A stretch of 64,000 nt of DNA from Skeletonema tropicum (Eukaryota; Bacillariophyta; Thalassiosirophyceae; Thalassiosirales; Thalassiosiraceae), in contig CM074132.1 in NCBI GenBank assembly GCA_037178625.1, positions 2,356,001-2,420,000 on the forward strand. Reading direction: 5' to 3'. The translations under genes were made by a program, and so were the position numbers. Below the pieces are notes generated by a model. It was not told the DNA's origin and did not search any database. It worked only from the letters and a program-made list of their open reading frames with translations. Below are positions 52,616 through 62,604 of this stretch, piece after piece (position 1 is the stretch's first letter; each line of letters opens with the position of its first letter).

Positions 52616-54344
52616 TCTTATGAATCAATCTATGAGTGATATGATGTGTCGCGGTATGTCAATGTTATATACGAGGGTCATGAGATAGGGAGGATAAAAT
52701 AGAGCCAATAACAATAATAAACCCGACGTTGCAACATCATACAATACAAAGAGCATCATGCTGTGCGTGTCTTCATGATACTAGAGTGTTCTGATTCTTT
52801 AGTTGGTTTATTCAGCTGTGAAAAAGGTACACACTAGTTTGACCGACGGACATGATGAAAGGAAGGTCAAGAAAAAAATACATCCCTGATCACAACCAAG
52901 CGTGTAGCTTGATGAACCAGAACTGAATACAACACTCTTCCCTTGCATTTTCAACCTTGATTGCTTTTCCCTACTTATGAACAGTCATCTAATGTAGTCT
53001 CCTTGTCATCCTAATCGAGCCCAATCTTCAGAGGGTTTCAACTTCAATTTCAATACAGTGCCTGTGCGTGCACAATTTGTCACAATTCAATTGTTACCAG
53101 CTTACTTACTGGCCAACTCTACATACTTATCATGGCCGAAAAAGAAAGCTGAAGGCAAATGCAAATACCCTGCCACATGGTATTCCCCCTCCTCAGAGCA
53201 GGGACAGGACTCAGAACTCTCGACAGCTATTAAAAGGCACGTTTTTCAATCCTTTATAACTCATTAACCTCCACAAACTTCACAAGTAGCAAGGTATCCC
53301 ATAGACCAATGGCTGAAGTAGACTAACTGATCGATGACGATGATAACGTGCAGCGTAGCTCTACCCGTAGTACTCGTACGCAGTGTAATGAAAAATGACA
53401 ATGTCATCTTCATCTGCTTGCTGGCAGGTGCTGGGTTGGATGATGATCCACTAAGGTGTGATGCATCAATCTTCTTAGACCAACTAGAGCAGAGCATTCC
53501 CATACCTTGCATTGGCCGTCTCATTTACGGCATAACACCTTAGTGCAAGTCCTTCAGCTTCAGTAGAGAGCTTGTATCGTGAGAGATACTTATTAGAGAT
53601 GGAGACTGAAAACATGAACACAGTAATATTCAATAATTTATGCGAAGAGACTATCCCGTCCACTTTTCTCTACTCTCCTTACTGTCTCCATACCCTTACT
53701 TACGAAAATGAAAAATGAAATAGGTATTGTACACAGAAAACAAGACCCACACCCCACACCCCATACCCTATACCCAGGATTAGAAAAGGGGGTGATTATT
53801 TCGAAGAGCGAAGATATTATGGAAAAACAAAACAGCTGGCTGGTTCCACCAAGAGATTGATGTACGGACACTCTACTTTTGCCTGCCAAAAACCAACTGC
53901 CCACCCGGCACTCTTTCCATTCACGTGGAATGAGCCGGCCGCGCCGGCAGTTGGTTCTCGCCTGACTGTGTACTGGCAGACACCATCTCAATCTGATTAT
54001 CTTTGTACATAGGAACTCGTGGAATGTTGGAAAGCGAGTCGAGTCAAAATGGAGTGTCCGTACCATCTTTCTCATTGTTCCTCCATTCAGCACAAAATGC
54101 TCAGAGCACCACAGAAGCCACAGACATCAAGGAACCGCGAACGCAAAATATCATGATCTCGCGCATCCACATCGGCATTTTGGGTTGTTTAAGTCAATAA
54201 GAACGTTTAGGGAGGCGGAAGAAGAAGCGACCAAGGCGAGCGAGGTCATTTCGGAACTCTAATCCTTACCGCGACCATAGCTTGTATCTAGAAGGCTACT
54301 GCATAAGTTATAGTTTCAAATAGCTTATTTTATCATCAGTCAAG
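52616..54344. other. Intergenic, 1.7 kb, no convincing gene
   Basis: Overlapping short frames on both strands near 53260-53545 both start with ATG (plus MTMITCSVALPVVLVRSVMK; minus MRRPMQGMGMLCSSWSKKID). Neither has a recognisable family, so neither is called. A hairpin with 11-bp perfect arms, AACCAACTGCC (53891-53901) and GGCAGTTGGTT (53946-53956), also contains inner CCGGC/GCCGG pairing. A CCCCATACCC-type repeat is near 53745-53775. Confidence 0.4.
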
Positions 54345-56252
54345 ATGGGCTTCGAAAATGCAAGGGATTCCTTTAATGACCTCCGTGAAATGGGTCGAAG
54401 GCAGGTAACAAACCGACGAAAACAACCTAGGAATAGCGAAGAGAAGAAGACTAGTTCAATTTTTCAGAAAGACGCTGGTGTTGGTGGCAGCGGCCTTCAC
54501 GGTACAGCTGATTCCCTGAATAATTTGCGCCGTATCAATTATCGAAAGGGACCCCCCTCTCCGGGTTGGAATAGTTATGGATGCGAATCCCTCGATCACA
54601 GCGACGAAGAAAGCGAAGAGCGTTGGCCGATATTTGAAATGACAGGGTCGGATGGAAGAGATAATAATACCGCCGCTGTTTCTCCGGGTGCCCCTTCCAA
54701 TGGGGGGACGGTGGCTGTACCCCCCATGATTGATTGTGAACGAATTTGTACAGTTCCAGAAGTATTTGATGAATTGAAAAGTACACGGACATTGCACCAA
54801 TTGTCTTCGATGGTATTTCGAGATATACCACCTCCGCCATCAGAACCTTGCCAGATTTTTCTACATTGTCTGACTCCCTGGAAAGAGCAGCAGGATCAAT
54901 CACATTACAACAAAGATGCCTTCATAGATTCACAGGCTTTATTGTCACAAGAAAAAGTAGATCCCTTCAAACGTACATCTATGGCAGTAGAGTTGTATTC
55001 AGGTATGCCTCCATCGATTCGACAATCGTTTGCCCCGAGCATGTTCAAAGTCCGTTTCAATGAAGGTTTCAATACCCATAGTGATTTTGATGAAATCATG
55101 ACTCAACTAACATCAAGTCTGGTGGGGTATGACCATCGTTACGTCTATTCGTTAGGGAGAGAAAGGATCAACAACACTGGCAGCACTGCTTCTTCTTCTC
55201 CTGCTCTCTCTACTCACAAACGAAAGTATAAGGTCCATTTCAGTGAAATCAAGCGAGTTCTGAAAGTTCGCAAATTTACACCAGAAGAAGCAGTTGATGT
55301 CTGGTACCAACGGGATGACTTTGATCATTTTAAAGCTGAAATGACATTGTTAATTCAAGAGGTGGAGGCGTCACGTGAATTGGCGGAGGTTTGGCTGGAG
55401 GCAAAGAGTAGCAGTGTTTCTAACGATGGGTCAGAGTCCAGAGGGGAGGAGACCGGCAACGCTTCGAGTGATGTACACATCTCCGCATCTTCCACGCAGC
55501 ATAGTCCTGGCACGAAAGAAAGTAGTCACCACCGTAAAGGATCTTACGGTCGGGGAAGAGCTCGCTCTTGGTGGCACAACTACGACCACAGCCGTCGTGG
55601 GCTGGAAAGGTACGCATCGCCAGGTCAGGCACGTCAAATCCTCGCGAGTTACAAAGTCGCAGTACATCAGGTTTTAGGAGAACAAAGACGACAGCGCATC
55701 CTTGGATTCTTTTGTGTGCCCAATGCATACGATCCAGAAAAGATAGCCGAGGTATATCATGAGTATACTGCATGGAGTAGAGATTTGGCTTTGGCCGCAG
55801 GGGCAAGTGATGCGGATGCAGTGTCCACAAATTTTGACGACGACAAGAGGCATACACGAGAATATTATGTGTTGAAGCAAGTGATTGCAAGTGGGTACAA
55901 GGTGCATAAACACATGCCTCAGTTTATGCTGCCAAGGTGTATCACGCCTACGGGATATGTGAACGAATTGGAGACTTTGCATTATGACAATGGAACAGAC
56001 ACAAAAACACCAGATACGCCGCGAAGAGGTAGTTGGCAATTGCTGCGACGAGCTTCTTCAACGGGGGAGGAGGCGAGGGATCAGATGAGTAGAGTGCTCA
56101 ACTCAGACCTTGCTGGGCCCGTGGCACCGTCGTTGGCTCCTAGCTTGCAGCAGGCAAAAGAGGCAGGAAAAGCTTTGAATCCAGTAGGAAAAAGTGGACT
56201 TCACGATTCCTCCATGGCTGAAAAAGCGAAGAATTTTCCTTTTCAGCAATGA
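54345..56252 (+). CDS. Large protein of the VxF/WYxxxDFxxFK motif family
   Basis: This is a 635-aa single exon from ATG 54345. After a disordered charged N-terminus (about 1-135), a first region (PSIRQSFAPSMFKVRFNEG, about 222-241) precedes KYKVHFSEIKRVLKVRKF (294-311). Then come EEAVDVWYQRDDFDHFKAE (314-332), the shared module 1, and RRGLERYASPGQARQILASY (417-436), YDPEKIAEVYHEYTAWSRD, the shared module 2. The same two modules in the same order make up nearly all of the 200-aa protein at 26810. A long disordered Ser/Thr/Pro-rich C-terminal tail follows (TPDTPRRGSWQLLRR). No enzyme domain, signal peptide or membrane segment is visible. It may be a regulatory or adaptor protein; function is unknown. 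Confidence 0.78.
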   Translation: MGFENARDSFNDLREMGRRQVTNRRKQPRNSEEKKTSSIFQKDAGVGGSGLHGTADSLNNLRRINYRKGPPSPGWNSYGCESLDHSDEESEERWPIFEMTGSDGRDNNTAAVSPGAPSNGGTVAVPPMIDCERICTVPEVFDELKSTRTLHQLSSMVFRDIPPPPSEPCQIFLHCLTPWKEQQDQSHYNKDAFIDSQALLSQEKVDPFKRTSMAVELYSGMPPSIRQSFAPSMFKVRFNEGFNTHSDFDEIMTQLTSSLVGYDHRYVYSLGRERINNTGSTASSSPALSTHKRKYKVHFSEIKRVLKVRKFTPEEAVDVWYQRDDFDHFKAEMTLLIQEVEASRELAEVWLEAKSSSVSNDGSESRGEETGNASSDVHISASSTQHSPGTKESSHHRKGSYGRGRARSWWHNYDHSRRGLERYASPGQARQILASYKVAVHQVLGEQRRQRILGFFCVPNAYDPEKIAEVYHEYTAWSRDLALAAGASDADAVSTNFDDDKRHTREYYVLKQVIASGYKVHKHMPQFMLPRCITPTGYVNELETLHYDNGTDTKTPDTPRRGSWQLLRRASSTGEEARDQMSRVLNSDLAGPVAPSLAPSLQQAKEAGKALNPVGKSGLHDSSMAEKAKNFPFQQ

Positions 56253-56442
56253 ATTGCTTTCATAAGTATTACTTAGTACAAAATAACACCTTTTCTTATG
56301 TTCTTATTTATCGACTGTATTCCCTTCACCATGTGGATTTCGACTCATCATACTTGTAGGTACATAAATACTGTGTACTTACATATTTACTGGTAAAGAT
56401 AAGTCATGTAGGTACGAATACCGCGCTATCTCTTTATCTAAA

Positions 56443-56464
56443 CTAGCCGCGCAAGCGCGGCTAT
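56443..56464. repeat. Hairpin related to the 45184 palindrome
   Basis: TAGCCGCGC-AA-GCGCGGCTA arms are flanked by AAAC on the left, matching 45184-45205 except at the loop and last base. The DNA beyond the hairpin on either side is not similar, so the hairpin itself is the mobile or conserved part. Confidence 0.6.
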
Positions 56465-56624
56465 GCAAATGGAGAGGAAGGGCAACGAAATGGTGGAGAT
56501 GGTCACAGTCACTGTTGATGATCGATCAAGCACTACCAATAATACGATTCCAATTGATGAGCAAATGTTGGGTGGTTTGGAGGTAAACGTGATGGCACGA
56601 CGTTGCGCATTCCGCCCTACCTGA
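56463..56624 (+). CDS. Short ORF following the hairpin, doubtful
   Basis: ATG at 56463, inside the hairpin end, opens a 53-aa frame (MQMERKGNEMVEMVTVTVDD ... RRCAFRPT) ending TGA 56622-56624. Composition is protein-like, but the length is small and no family is recognised. It may be the edge of a decayed element. Confidence 0.2.
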   Translation: MQMERKGNEMVEMVTVTVDDRSSTTNNTIPIDEQMLGGLEVNVMARRCAFRPT

Positions 56625-57450
56625 GAGAGATGATATGTGTTGTTCTTTGTGATAGGGGATGCAATTTTATCGTTATCTGCGTGTCGACTACTGAACAATG
56701 ATATCAAAAAATGAATACTATCGATCTGTGCAGTAATTCTACGTGCTCAGTTGACATTCTGGATCAACTTCGTAATATCCATCGTCCCAGGCAATGATAC
56801 GTCAAAGCAAGTTGTATATACGTCGATGTATGAAGTTCAACGTTAATTTTTTGTTAGAATATTAACATGGGTGGCACCTAAAGGGTCTGGATGATCGTTT
56901 GGGAGGTAATTAATGTCGAATCAGTGCTGTAATTATGTGTTCTATCATTGCACCGAATATTGGAACCCTTGCCCGACCAGCATACCAACTCATTACTATG
57001 CTGAATATAAATTTAAATATGACAATATGATGCTACTATATGTTGAGATCATATAATGACCGTCTCCGGTGGCATATCACCGATATTATGTTAATGCATG
57101 GCCGTAGGAGAACCAGGATGGCCATGGTGCTTTCTCTGAATTTGATTTTTGGATGCCGGATGCCAAATGTTACATGGGAATTGGTACGTTTCCTGTTTTT
57201 TTGGCGGGCCCATTTGTGTTCAATAACGCTGAACCAAGCAAATAGAGATAGAGAGAGAAAAGCCGGTACCGTAGAAGCCACACAGGAATCAGCCCCTGGG
57301 CGAAAGGGCTGTTTCACATCCACTCTCACCTTCGAATTTTGTCGTGTCCACATTACATCATACCCACTATCCACCATGTCATTAAATGCCTAGGTACTCT
57401 GTGTAATTTTTTGGCATCATCCGACTTATTTATTAGGAGTACATATCACG
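56625..57450. other. Intergenic, no gene seen
   Basis: This is 826 bp without a supported frame. It is AT-rich with several ATATGTTGA-like stretches. Importantly, no RecA1-type helicase domain is found here that could complete the gene at 57451. Confidence 0.5.
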
Positions 57451-59052
57451 ATGACGGAAGTAAACCACCTGCCTCCCTATCCACCAGCGAGTGCGAGGGA
57501 AGAAGAAGATGAAGAAAAACATATCTTTGTAGTCCGTATGCCATTATCAAGCCCCGGCAGCGGTGGTCGCCCCAGGAGCAGCAATTTCTCCTCGGAGCAA
57601 AGCTTAGGACATTACATCCCGGGGCTATCAGAGGGGATGGATGATGATGAGTCCTCAAAGTATTATCTTCAGAGTGTAACTCCTGAGAACTATACACACC
57701 CCTCTATTCCTGTGGAGAGTGTGTACGGAGAACAAATATCGGAATGTCACAACTCGGAGGAGGGGGTCGTAGTGAGGCCGTCTTATCAAGATCCACCCTG
57801 CTTCATTGGGGATGAAGATCAGATGACTGGACTCATGATGAAATCAGATACATCCCTGATGCACGAGCACCAACTGATCAAATGGGATTCCAAAGGGTCG
57901 GGAAATTCGACAGAAGAACTCACGAATTCAAACGATCCAGACAACAGTGATGATGATGACTTTGAAAATTCTGTAGGATTTTGTGAAGAGAATCACTACC
58001 GCGACTCTCCAGGAACGGTGGGGGCGGGTCAAATTGTGGTTAGAGGTCTCGAACCGCCCGGAGATCCTCCGGAAGAACAAGAACCAGAGCAGCAAGTGAA
58101 AACGATCGTTCAGTATACTCCAACTAAAGAAGTCAAGGCAGACATCGCAGAGCTCGAAGCAAACATTCATAACCAGTTGGCTCTCCTCGAACCGACGGAG
58201 CTTTCTCCTCCTCATACTTATGATGGCTACAGTCACAACTTTGTTACTGTAAAGGATGAACATCGCTTCCTTATGCTATATACCCTGCTCAAGAGATATT
58301 CTGATCAAAAGATAATCATCTTCTTCTCCACAACCAAGTCAACTCAATATTATTCCAAACTCTTGCAGAGGTTGAAATTTGATGTACGGGCTGCTCACAA
58401 TGGGCAGACTAAGGAAGTGTTTCTTTCTGAATACTTGGCGTTCAGCAAGCATTTCTCAAGTGGCGTCCTGTGCATTCCCGACTTCCAGGACGAGTTCGCT
58501 ATTCCACCATCATGTGATTGGATTATCCAGTTTGAACCTCCCTCCAATCCAACCGATTTCATTTTTCGTGTAGGGAGGGTATCTATCGAAAGCTCCACAG
58601 TTGAAAAACGGGCCTTATTATTCGTTACTCCAGAACAATTTGGTGTATTGGACTACTTCAAAGCAGCTGGAGTGAAACTCCGAGAGTACGAAATTGCCAA
58701 AATATCTCAAGTCCAGAAACAATTCGTAGATTTGATTCGCAAGGACGAGAGGTTAAGGAAACTCGCAAGGGAGGCTTACCATGCATATCTGTTGGCTTAT
58801 GCGTCACATAGCTTTCGTGATGTGTACAAGATCCACCATTTAAACCAGAACAATGTTGCGTTAGCCTTTGGTTTTAATAAGGCACCAATACATCATGGTG
58901 ATATTTACAATGACAAAAAGGAAGGAGCTAGAAAAGAATCGAACCACCGACAATGGAAACCAGTCAAGAGTGAAAAAAAAGCTAATTGGATGACGCGTGA
59001 AAAGACGTGGAGGTACTCTGACAGACATTCCTCGAGGAAGTTTGATACTTAG
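57451..59052 (+). CDS. DDX18/Has1-derived protein lacking the RecA1 domain and helicase motifs (pseudo-helicase)
   Basis: This is a 533-aa single exon from ATG 57451. Residues 1-260 are acidic and disordered with no RecA1 domain, so motifs Q, I (Walker A), II (DEAD) and III are absent. From about 263, YSHNFVTVKDEHRFLMLYTL and KIIIFFSTTKSTQYYSKLLQ follow the RecA2 start of DEAD-box proteins. Motif IV/V positions are replaced (IPDFQDEFAIPP instead of TDxAxRGxD), and motif VI reads FRVGRVSIESS instead of HRxGRxxR. The C-terminal extension is clearly DDX18/Has1-like: ALLFVTPEQFGVLDYFKAAG, LAREAYHAYLLAYASHSFRD, VALAFGF. Known: Has1/DDX18 acts in 60S ribosome biogenesis. Inferred: this protein cannot unwind RNA and may bind the same partners or RNA. 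A His/Lys-rich tail (NWMTREKTWRYSDRH) ends it. Confidence 0.82.
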   Translation: MTEVNHLPPYPPASAREEEDEEKHIFVVRMPLSSPGSGGRPRSSNFSSEQSLGHYIPGLSEGMDDDESSKYYLQSVTPENYTHPSIPVESVYGEQISECHNSEEGVVVRPSYQDPPCFIGDEDQMTGLMMKSDTSLMHEHQLIKWDSKGSGNSTEELTNSNDPDNSDDDDFENSVGFCEENHYRDSPGTVGAGQIVVRGLEPPGDPPEEQEPEQQVKTIVQYTPTKEVKADIAELEANIHNQLALLEPTELSPPHTYDGYSHNFVTVKDEHRFLMLYTLLKRYSDQKIIIFFSTTKSTQYYSKLLQRLKFDVRAAHNGQTKEVFLSEYLAFSKHFSSGVLCIPDFQDEFAIPPSCDWIIQFEPPSNPTDFIFRVGRVSIESSTVEKRALLFVTPEQFGVLDYFKAAGVKLREYEIAKISQVQKQFVDLIRKDERLRKLAREAYHAYLLAYASHSFRDVYKIHHLNQNNVALAFGFNKAPIHHGDIYNDKKEGARKESNHRQWKPVKSEKKANWMTREKTWRYSDRHSSRKFDT

Positions 59053-59884
59053 GTAAAGCGGCAGCAGTGGCTAAGCAACAGAAAAGGTTTTCTTAAGCGT
59101 CAGTTGTGAAGAAAGATGGAAAACATGTATGTAAGAATACTTATTAAGAGAGCTGGCTTGGGCAGGTGGTCATGATGTTTGTACATCGTATTTAGGGGTT
59201 GTGAGCAGCTAACACACAGATAGAATACATAACGGCAAGCGTTAAAACCATGTATTTTTCGATCACACCTTGATCACACCAAATGGATAACTAACATTCG
59301 TTTACTATGAACAGTTGCAACCACACTACACAACATCATCGTGAAATAATGGATTGAATGAGAGTCAAAGTACGTACAGGGTCAGTAGCACCGGTAATAA
59401 GGTCAATAGAGTGCGTGAGAAGGGAAAAAGATGCCATCTGAATCTCAACAAAATTTGGTAAATTTGATGCCGCCATCACACAAAAACTGAACGGAGAAAC
59501 AGGCTGGCTGAAAAGCTTGCTGTGGGATCGTTGTGTTCGACAAAATTGAGTAGGACTGCTGAAAACCGCCACTTGGTTTGTTTCTGAACGACAGCTGTGA
59601 ACAGAGTGAACGTCTATCGGGCCGCTCCCGTGGGCCTACCTAAACAAATAGGAAAGCCTCGCCCTATCCGGGAAGAGTTTTCATAGGCCTCCTTTGATAG
59701 AGAAGCGCAATCAATTATACTTGTCAGCACTTTGGCTCTTCTAGAACAGGCCAGCCATATAACTGATTAGATTCACTACAGCGATCATAAAGGAAGCAGA
59801 TGTCAGCAAATTGATCACACAACTTCAGATTCGATACATATTGAATGGCGCACTTGACAGGGTCTGCACACAATCACACGAAGT
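59053..59884. other. Intergenic, no gene seen
   Basis: This is 832 bp between two plus-strand genes. A minus-strand frame at 59336-59572 is short and unsupported. It contains the 3' end of the preceding gene and the promoter of the cyclin gene. Confidence 0.4.
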
Positions 59885-61948
59885 ATGTTTCACCACTATG
59901 GTCGCAAAGAAAGTGACATCTTGTCAAGTAGAGAGCGGGTCGGTTCGATGGAATTTGATTCTTTGATTTACCATCGGGGTCAGAGCCCCGAGGACTTCAT
60001 GGACGATATGGACGAGGATTATCCAATGGATGAGCAGCATCATTCTACACAGCGCGATGCGACTGTAGTGACACCTGATAGACAAGGTTGTCATCACAAC
60101 ATTCAGCGGCAGCAGACATCATCATCGGCACCCTCACATCACATTGAGGAGCTGCAGATCTCCACAGCTGAACACATCCTCGCTCTCTTGCAACGTGAAG
60201 CAAATGACTATTCGACACCTCTTCCTACTAAATACTACCCCACCGAGTTCGACGACGACTCAATCAAAAGTAGTAGTGGCAAGTCAACCAAAATTGGTCC
60301 GTGGAGAAAACGCATTTCTTCATGGATGTACGACGTTGTAGACCACTTCTCGTATGATCGTCACATTGTCAATATCTCACTGAGGTATATTGATCAGTAC
60401 GTGAGTTACTTGCTTGCTAATTCTTCCAGGGTAGGGTCACAAGTAGTCAAGCGCAGACACTTCCAATTGATTGCTGTTACATCGTTATACCTTGCTATTA
60501 AGATTCATGGGGAGCTCTTAGAGGATGACCCAATAAGTGGTGAACGTTTTGATATCATCGAGTCTCTACTTGCAGAAGTAGATGGATTCGGATTGTTCAA
60601 GGGTGCTCCCAAGAAGGACACTGATCATGACGACGGCGATGGAGAGGAAAGTGACGATGACTTGAAGGCACTGTCAGACAAAATTCTAGATATAAGACGA
60701 AAGCAGCGATTAGGTCGCTTACACCTCGGCTTTGGATTCGGTAGTTCTGGTGCAGCAGCAGCAGCACCTGAACCTCCTGTCAAACCTCATTCAAATATTC
60801 CATACAAGAACCGGAGACGTGGTATGTTGAGTGGACCACTACGCCTCCATTCCTTTGTTGAGCTTAGCCGAGGACTGTTCACTGCCGAAGACATTACTGA
60901 CACGGAGCGAAAGATTCTCAAAGCACTAAACTACGTGGTAAGCGTACCAACGAGTAGAAGGTTCGTGGGAGAAATGATCCGAATGCTGGCTGCTACTTCC
61001 TCCTCTTCCTGCGTTGGCACTACCTTGGCAGAGGTGGGTTTAGACCGGCATGAGTTCTTATCGAATGTGCTGACAACAGCATGTCATCAGATCGAAGGAG
61101 CATCAAGCGTGCCAGAATTGTCGATTGGATCCTTGCCAAGTATTGTAGCCTACGCAGCAGTACTGAATGCATTTGAAGACGAGATACAGAAGCACTTGAA
61201 CGACATGAACGCTGTTAGAGACGCGTCTCAAAGCTCTCTAGCATATTCGGATAATGGTAGTGACATGATTGGATCAGGGTCTTATCAACTTGAAGATTTC
61301 CAGCGCCACTATCGAAGGTACTCGCGCAGCACCAGCCCCTCTACGCCAATGGCGCCTATCAAGAAACAGTTACTGCAGGCTTGGAGAGAGCAATTCCTCC
61401 TTGCACTATTCCAAGGCACGAATGGCTTCTTGACCCCTGACTCTGAAGGAGTCTCTCGTGTTCGTGAGATTCTCCTTGATTCCAAACCTACACACAATGA
61501 CTCAGGTATGGCCACAGCCACAACTGCTGCTGCTGCTGAAGCACCTCTGACAGCTTCTAATACAAGCACCAAGAAACGATCACCAAGGTCTCCGACGTCT
61601 GTGATTCCTCGCGTATCTGTTTCAAGCAGCAGGACATTCAGTGGAAACTCATTCTTTTCACGTGTTGCTTCCAGTGACATTCGGACAAGCGATGCCTCGG
61701 CTCCTCCTCCTCCTCCTTCTCGGTCGTCGTCAGCAAGAATTCGCATCAACAAAGAATACTTCAAGCAAGTTTCGGAACCTATTTCAGGAACTAAATATCA
61801 CTCTCACGTTTCTTCTGCAAGGGCGTCCACGCCTGATCACTTATCAGCAGCAAGGCTTGCTGTGGAGAGAGAGTTGACCGCGACGCAGGAGAGCATCCAC
61901 GCCTGGCGGTCGGAGGCGTTTCAGCCCCCACCGTTTTTTAGTGCTTGA
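59885..61948 (+). CDS. Cyclin, diatom-specific-cyclin-like, with split cyclin box
   Basis: This is a 687-aa single exon from ATG 59885. An acidic disordered N-terminus leads to a cyclin box N-lobe at about 138-210 (RKRISSWMYDVVDHFSYDRH, VNISLRYIDQYVS, KRRHFQLIAVTSLYLAIKIH). This is interrupted by an insert of about 100 residues, acidic then Gly/Ala-rich (DHDDGDGEESDDDLKAL, GFGFGSSGAAAAAPEPP). The fold resumes at LHSFVELSRGLFTAEDI, ILKALNYVVSVPTSRRFVGE. Such inserts and the WM(Y)DVVDHF signature resemble diatom-specific cyclins, thought to link nutrient or light status to the cell cycle by activating CDKs. The C-terminal half is helical, then Ser/Pro-rich (RSPRSPTSVIPRVS), with potential CDK sites. 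Nuclear or cytosolic. Confidence 0.85.
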   Translation: MFHHYGRKESDILSSRERVGSMEFDSLIYHRGQSPEDFMDDMDEDYPMDEQHHSTQRDATVVTPDRQGCHHNIQRQQTSSSAPSHHIEELQISTAEHILALLQREANDYSTPLPTKYYPTEFDDDSIKSSSGKSTKIGPWRKRISSWMYDVVDHFSYDRHIVNISLRYIDQYVSYLLANSSRVGSQVVKRRHFQLIAVTSLYLAIKIHGELLEDDPISGERFDIIESLLAEVDGFGLFKGAPKKDTDHDDGDGEESDDDLKALSDKILDIRRKQRLGRLHLGFGFGSSGAAAAAPEPPVKPHSNIPYKNRRRGMLSGPLRLHSFVELSRGLFTAEDITDTERKILKALNYVVSVPTSRRFVGEMIRMLAATSSSSCVGTTLAEVGLDRHEFLSNVLTTACHQIEGASSVPELSIGSLPSIVAYAAVLNAFEDEIQKHLNDMNAVRDASQSSLAYSDNGSDMIGSGSYQLEDFQRHYRRYSRSTSPSTPMAPIKKQLLQAWREQFLLALFQGTNGFLTPDSEGVSRVREILLDSKPTHNDSGMATATTAAAAEAPLTASNTSTKKRSPRSPTSVIPRVSVSSSRTFSGNSFFSRVASSDIRTSDASAPPPPPSRSSSARIRINKEYFKQVSEPISGTKYHSHVSSARASTPDHLSAARLAVERELTATQESIHAWRSEAFQPPPFFSA

Positions 61949-62604
61949 GAAAAAAGCACCACACGACAAAAAATAGAGACATAAACATAAATAATATAAA
62001 CTCGAGAATATATCATAAGTGTTAAAGACGTAAAGCAGCATTGATGTGCAGGAAGTTTCAAGACACATCACTCGTCATACCAGATAAAGATGTACTACTT
62101 TGAAGAAGTAATTCTTGATCGAGCCAAAACAATAGGAGAGTATGAAAGCATTCATCATGCATACCGATAACAGATATGCACTGCTTTGCGTTGATAGAAT
62201 AGAGAAGTAATACATACTACTTGACCGAGCCAACAAAATGAGGCAAGGGCCTTTCTGACAAAATAAAATTAAAAAAATGAGAGTAGTGAGAACCAAAGGT
62301 GAGAACCCAACAATAACCCGCCTAAAAACCCCAAACCACCCATATGTACTATTTCTGTTTAGCTAAATCTCAATTTATTGCCCTTGATCTCAAAGCACCT
62401 TACACTGACTTGTACTAATTCCCAAGTCAATCCTGTAAATAGCGACATTTTACCGGGACAGGTACGAAACCTGAGGCTGATTCGAAGGAAATTCGGTGAC
62501 GAATAAATCAGTGGCGATAACCAAAAATACAAATTGATGCAACAACGCCGTGATAATAAGAAAGTAAAGAACCACAGTACACGCAGTGACCAACGCCACA
62601 CACT
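61949..62604. other. Intergenic, no gene seen
   Basis: This is 656 bp. A loose direct repeat, GAAGTAAT ... CTTGA(T/C)CGAGCCAA, occurs near 62104 and 62203. No gene is supported. Confidence 0.4.

Noticed and set aside
53638..54093. 151-aa minus-strand frame
   Set aside because: Non-ATG start, mixed hydrophobic composition, overlaps CCCCATACCC repeats and a hairpin.
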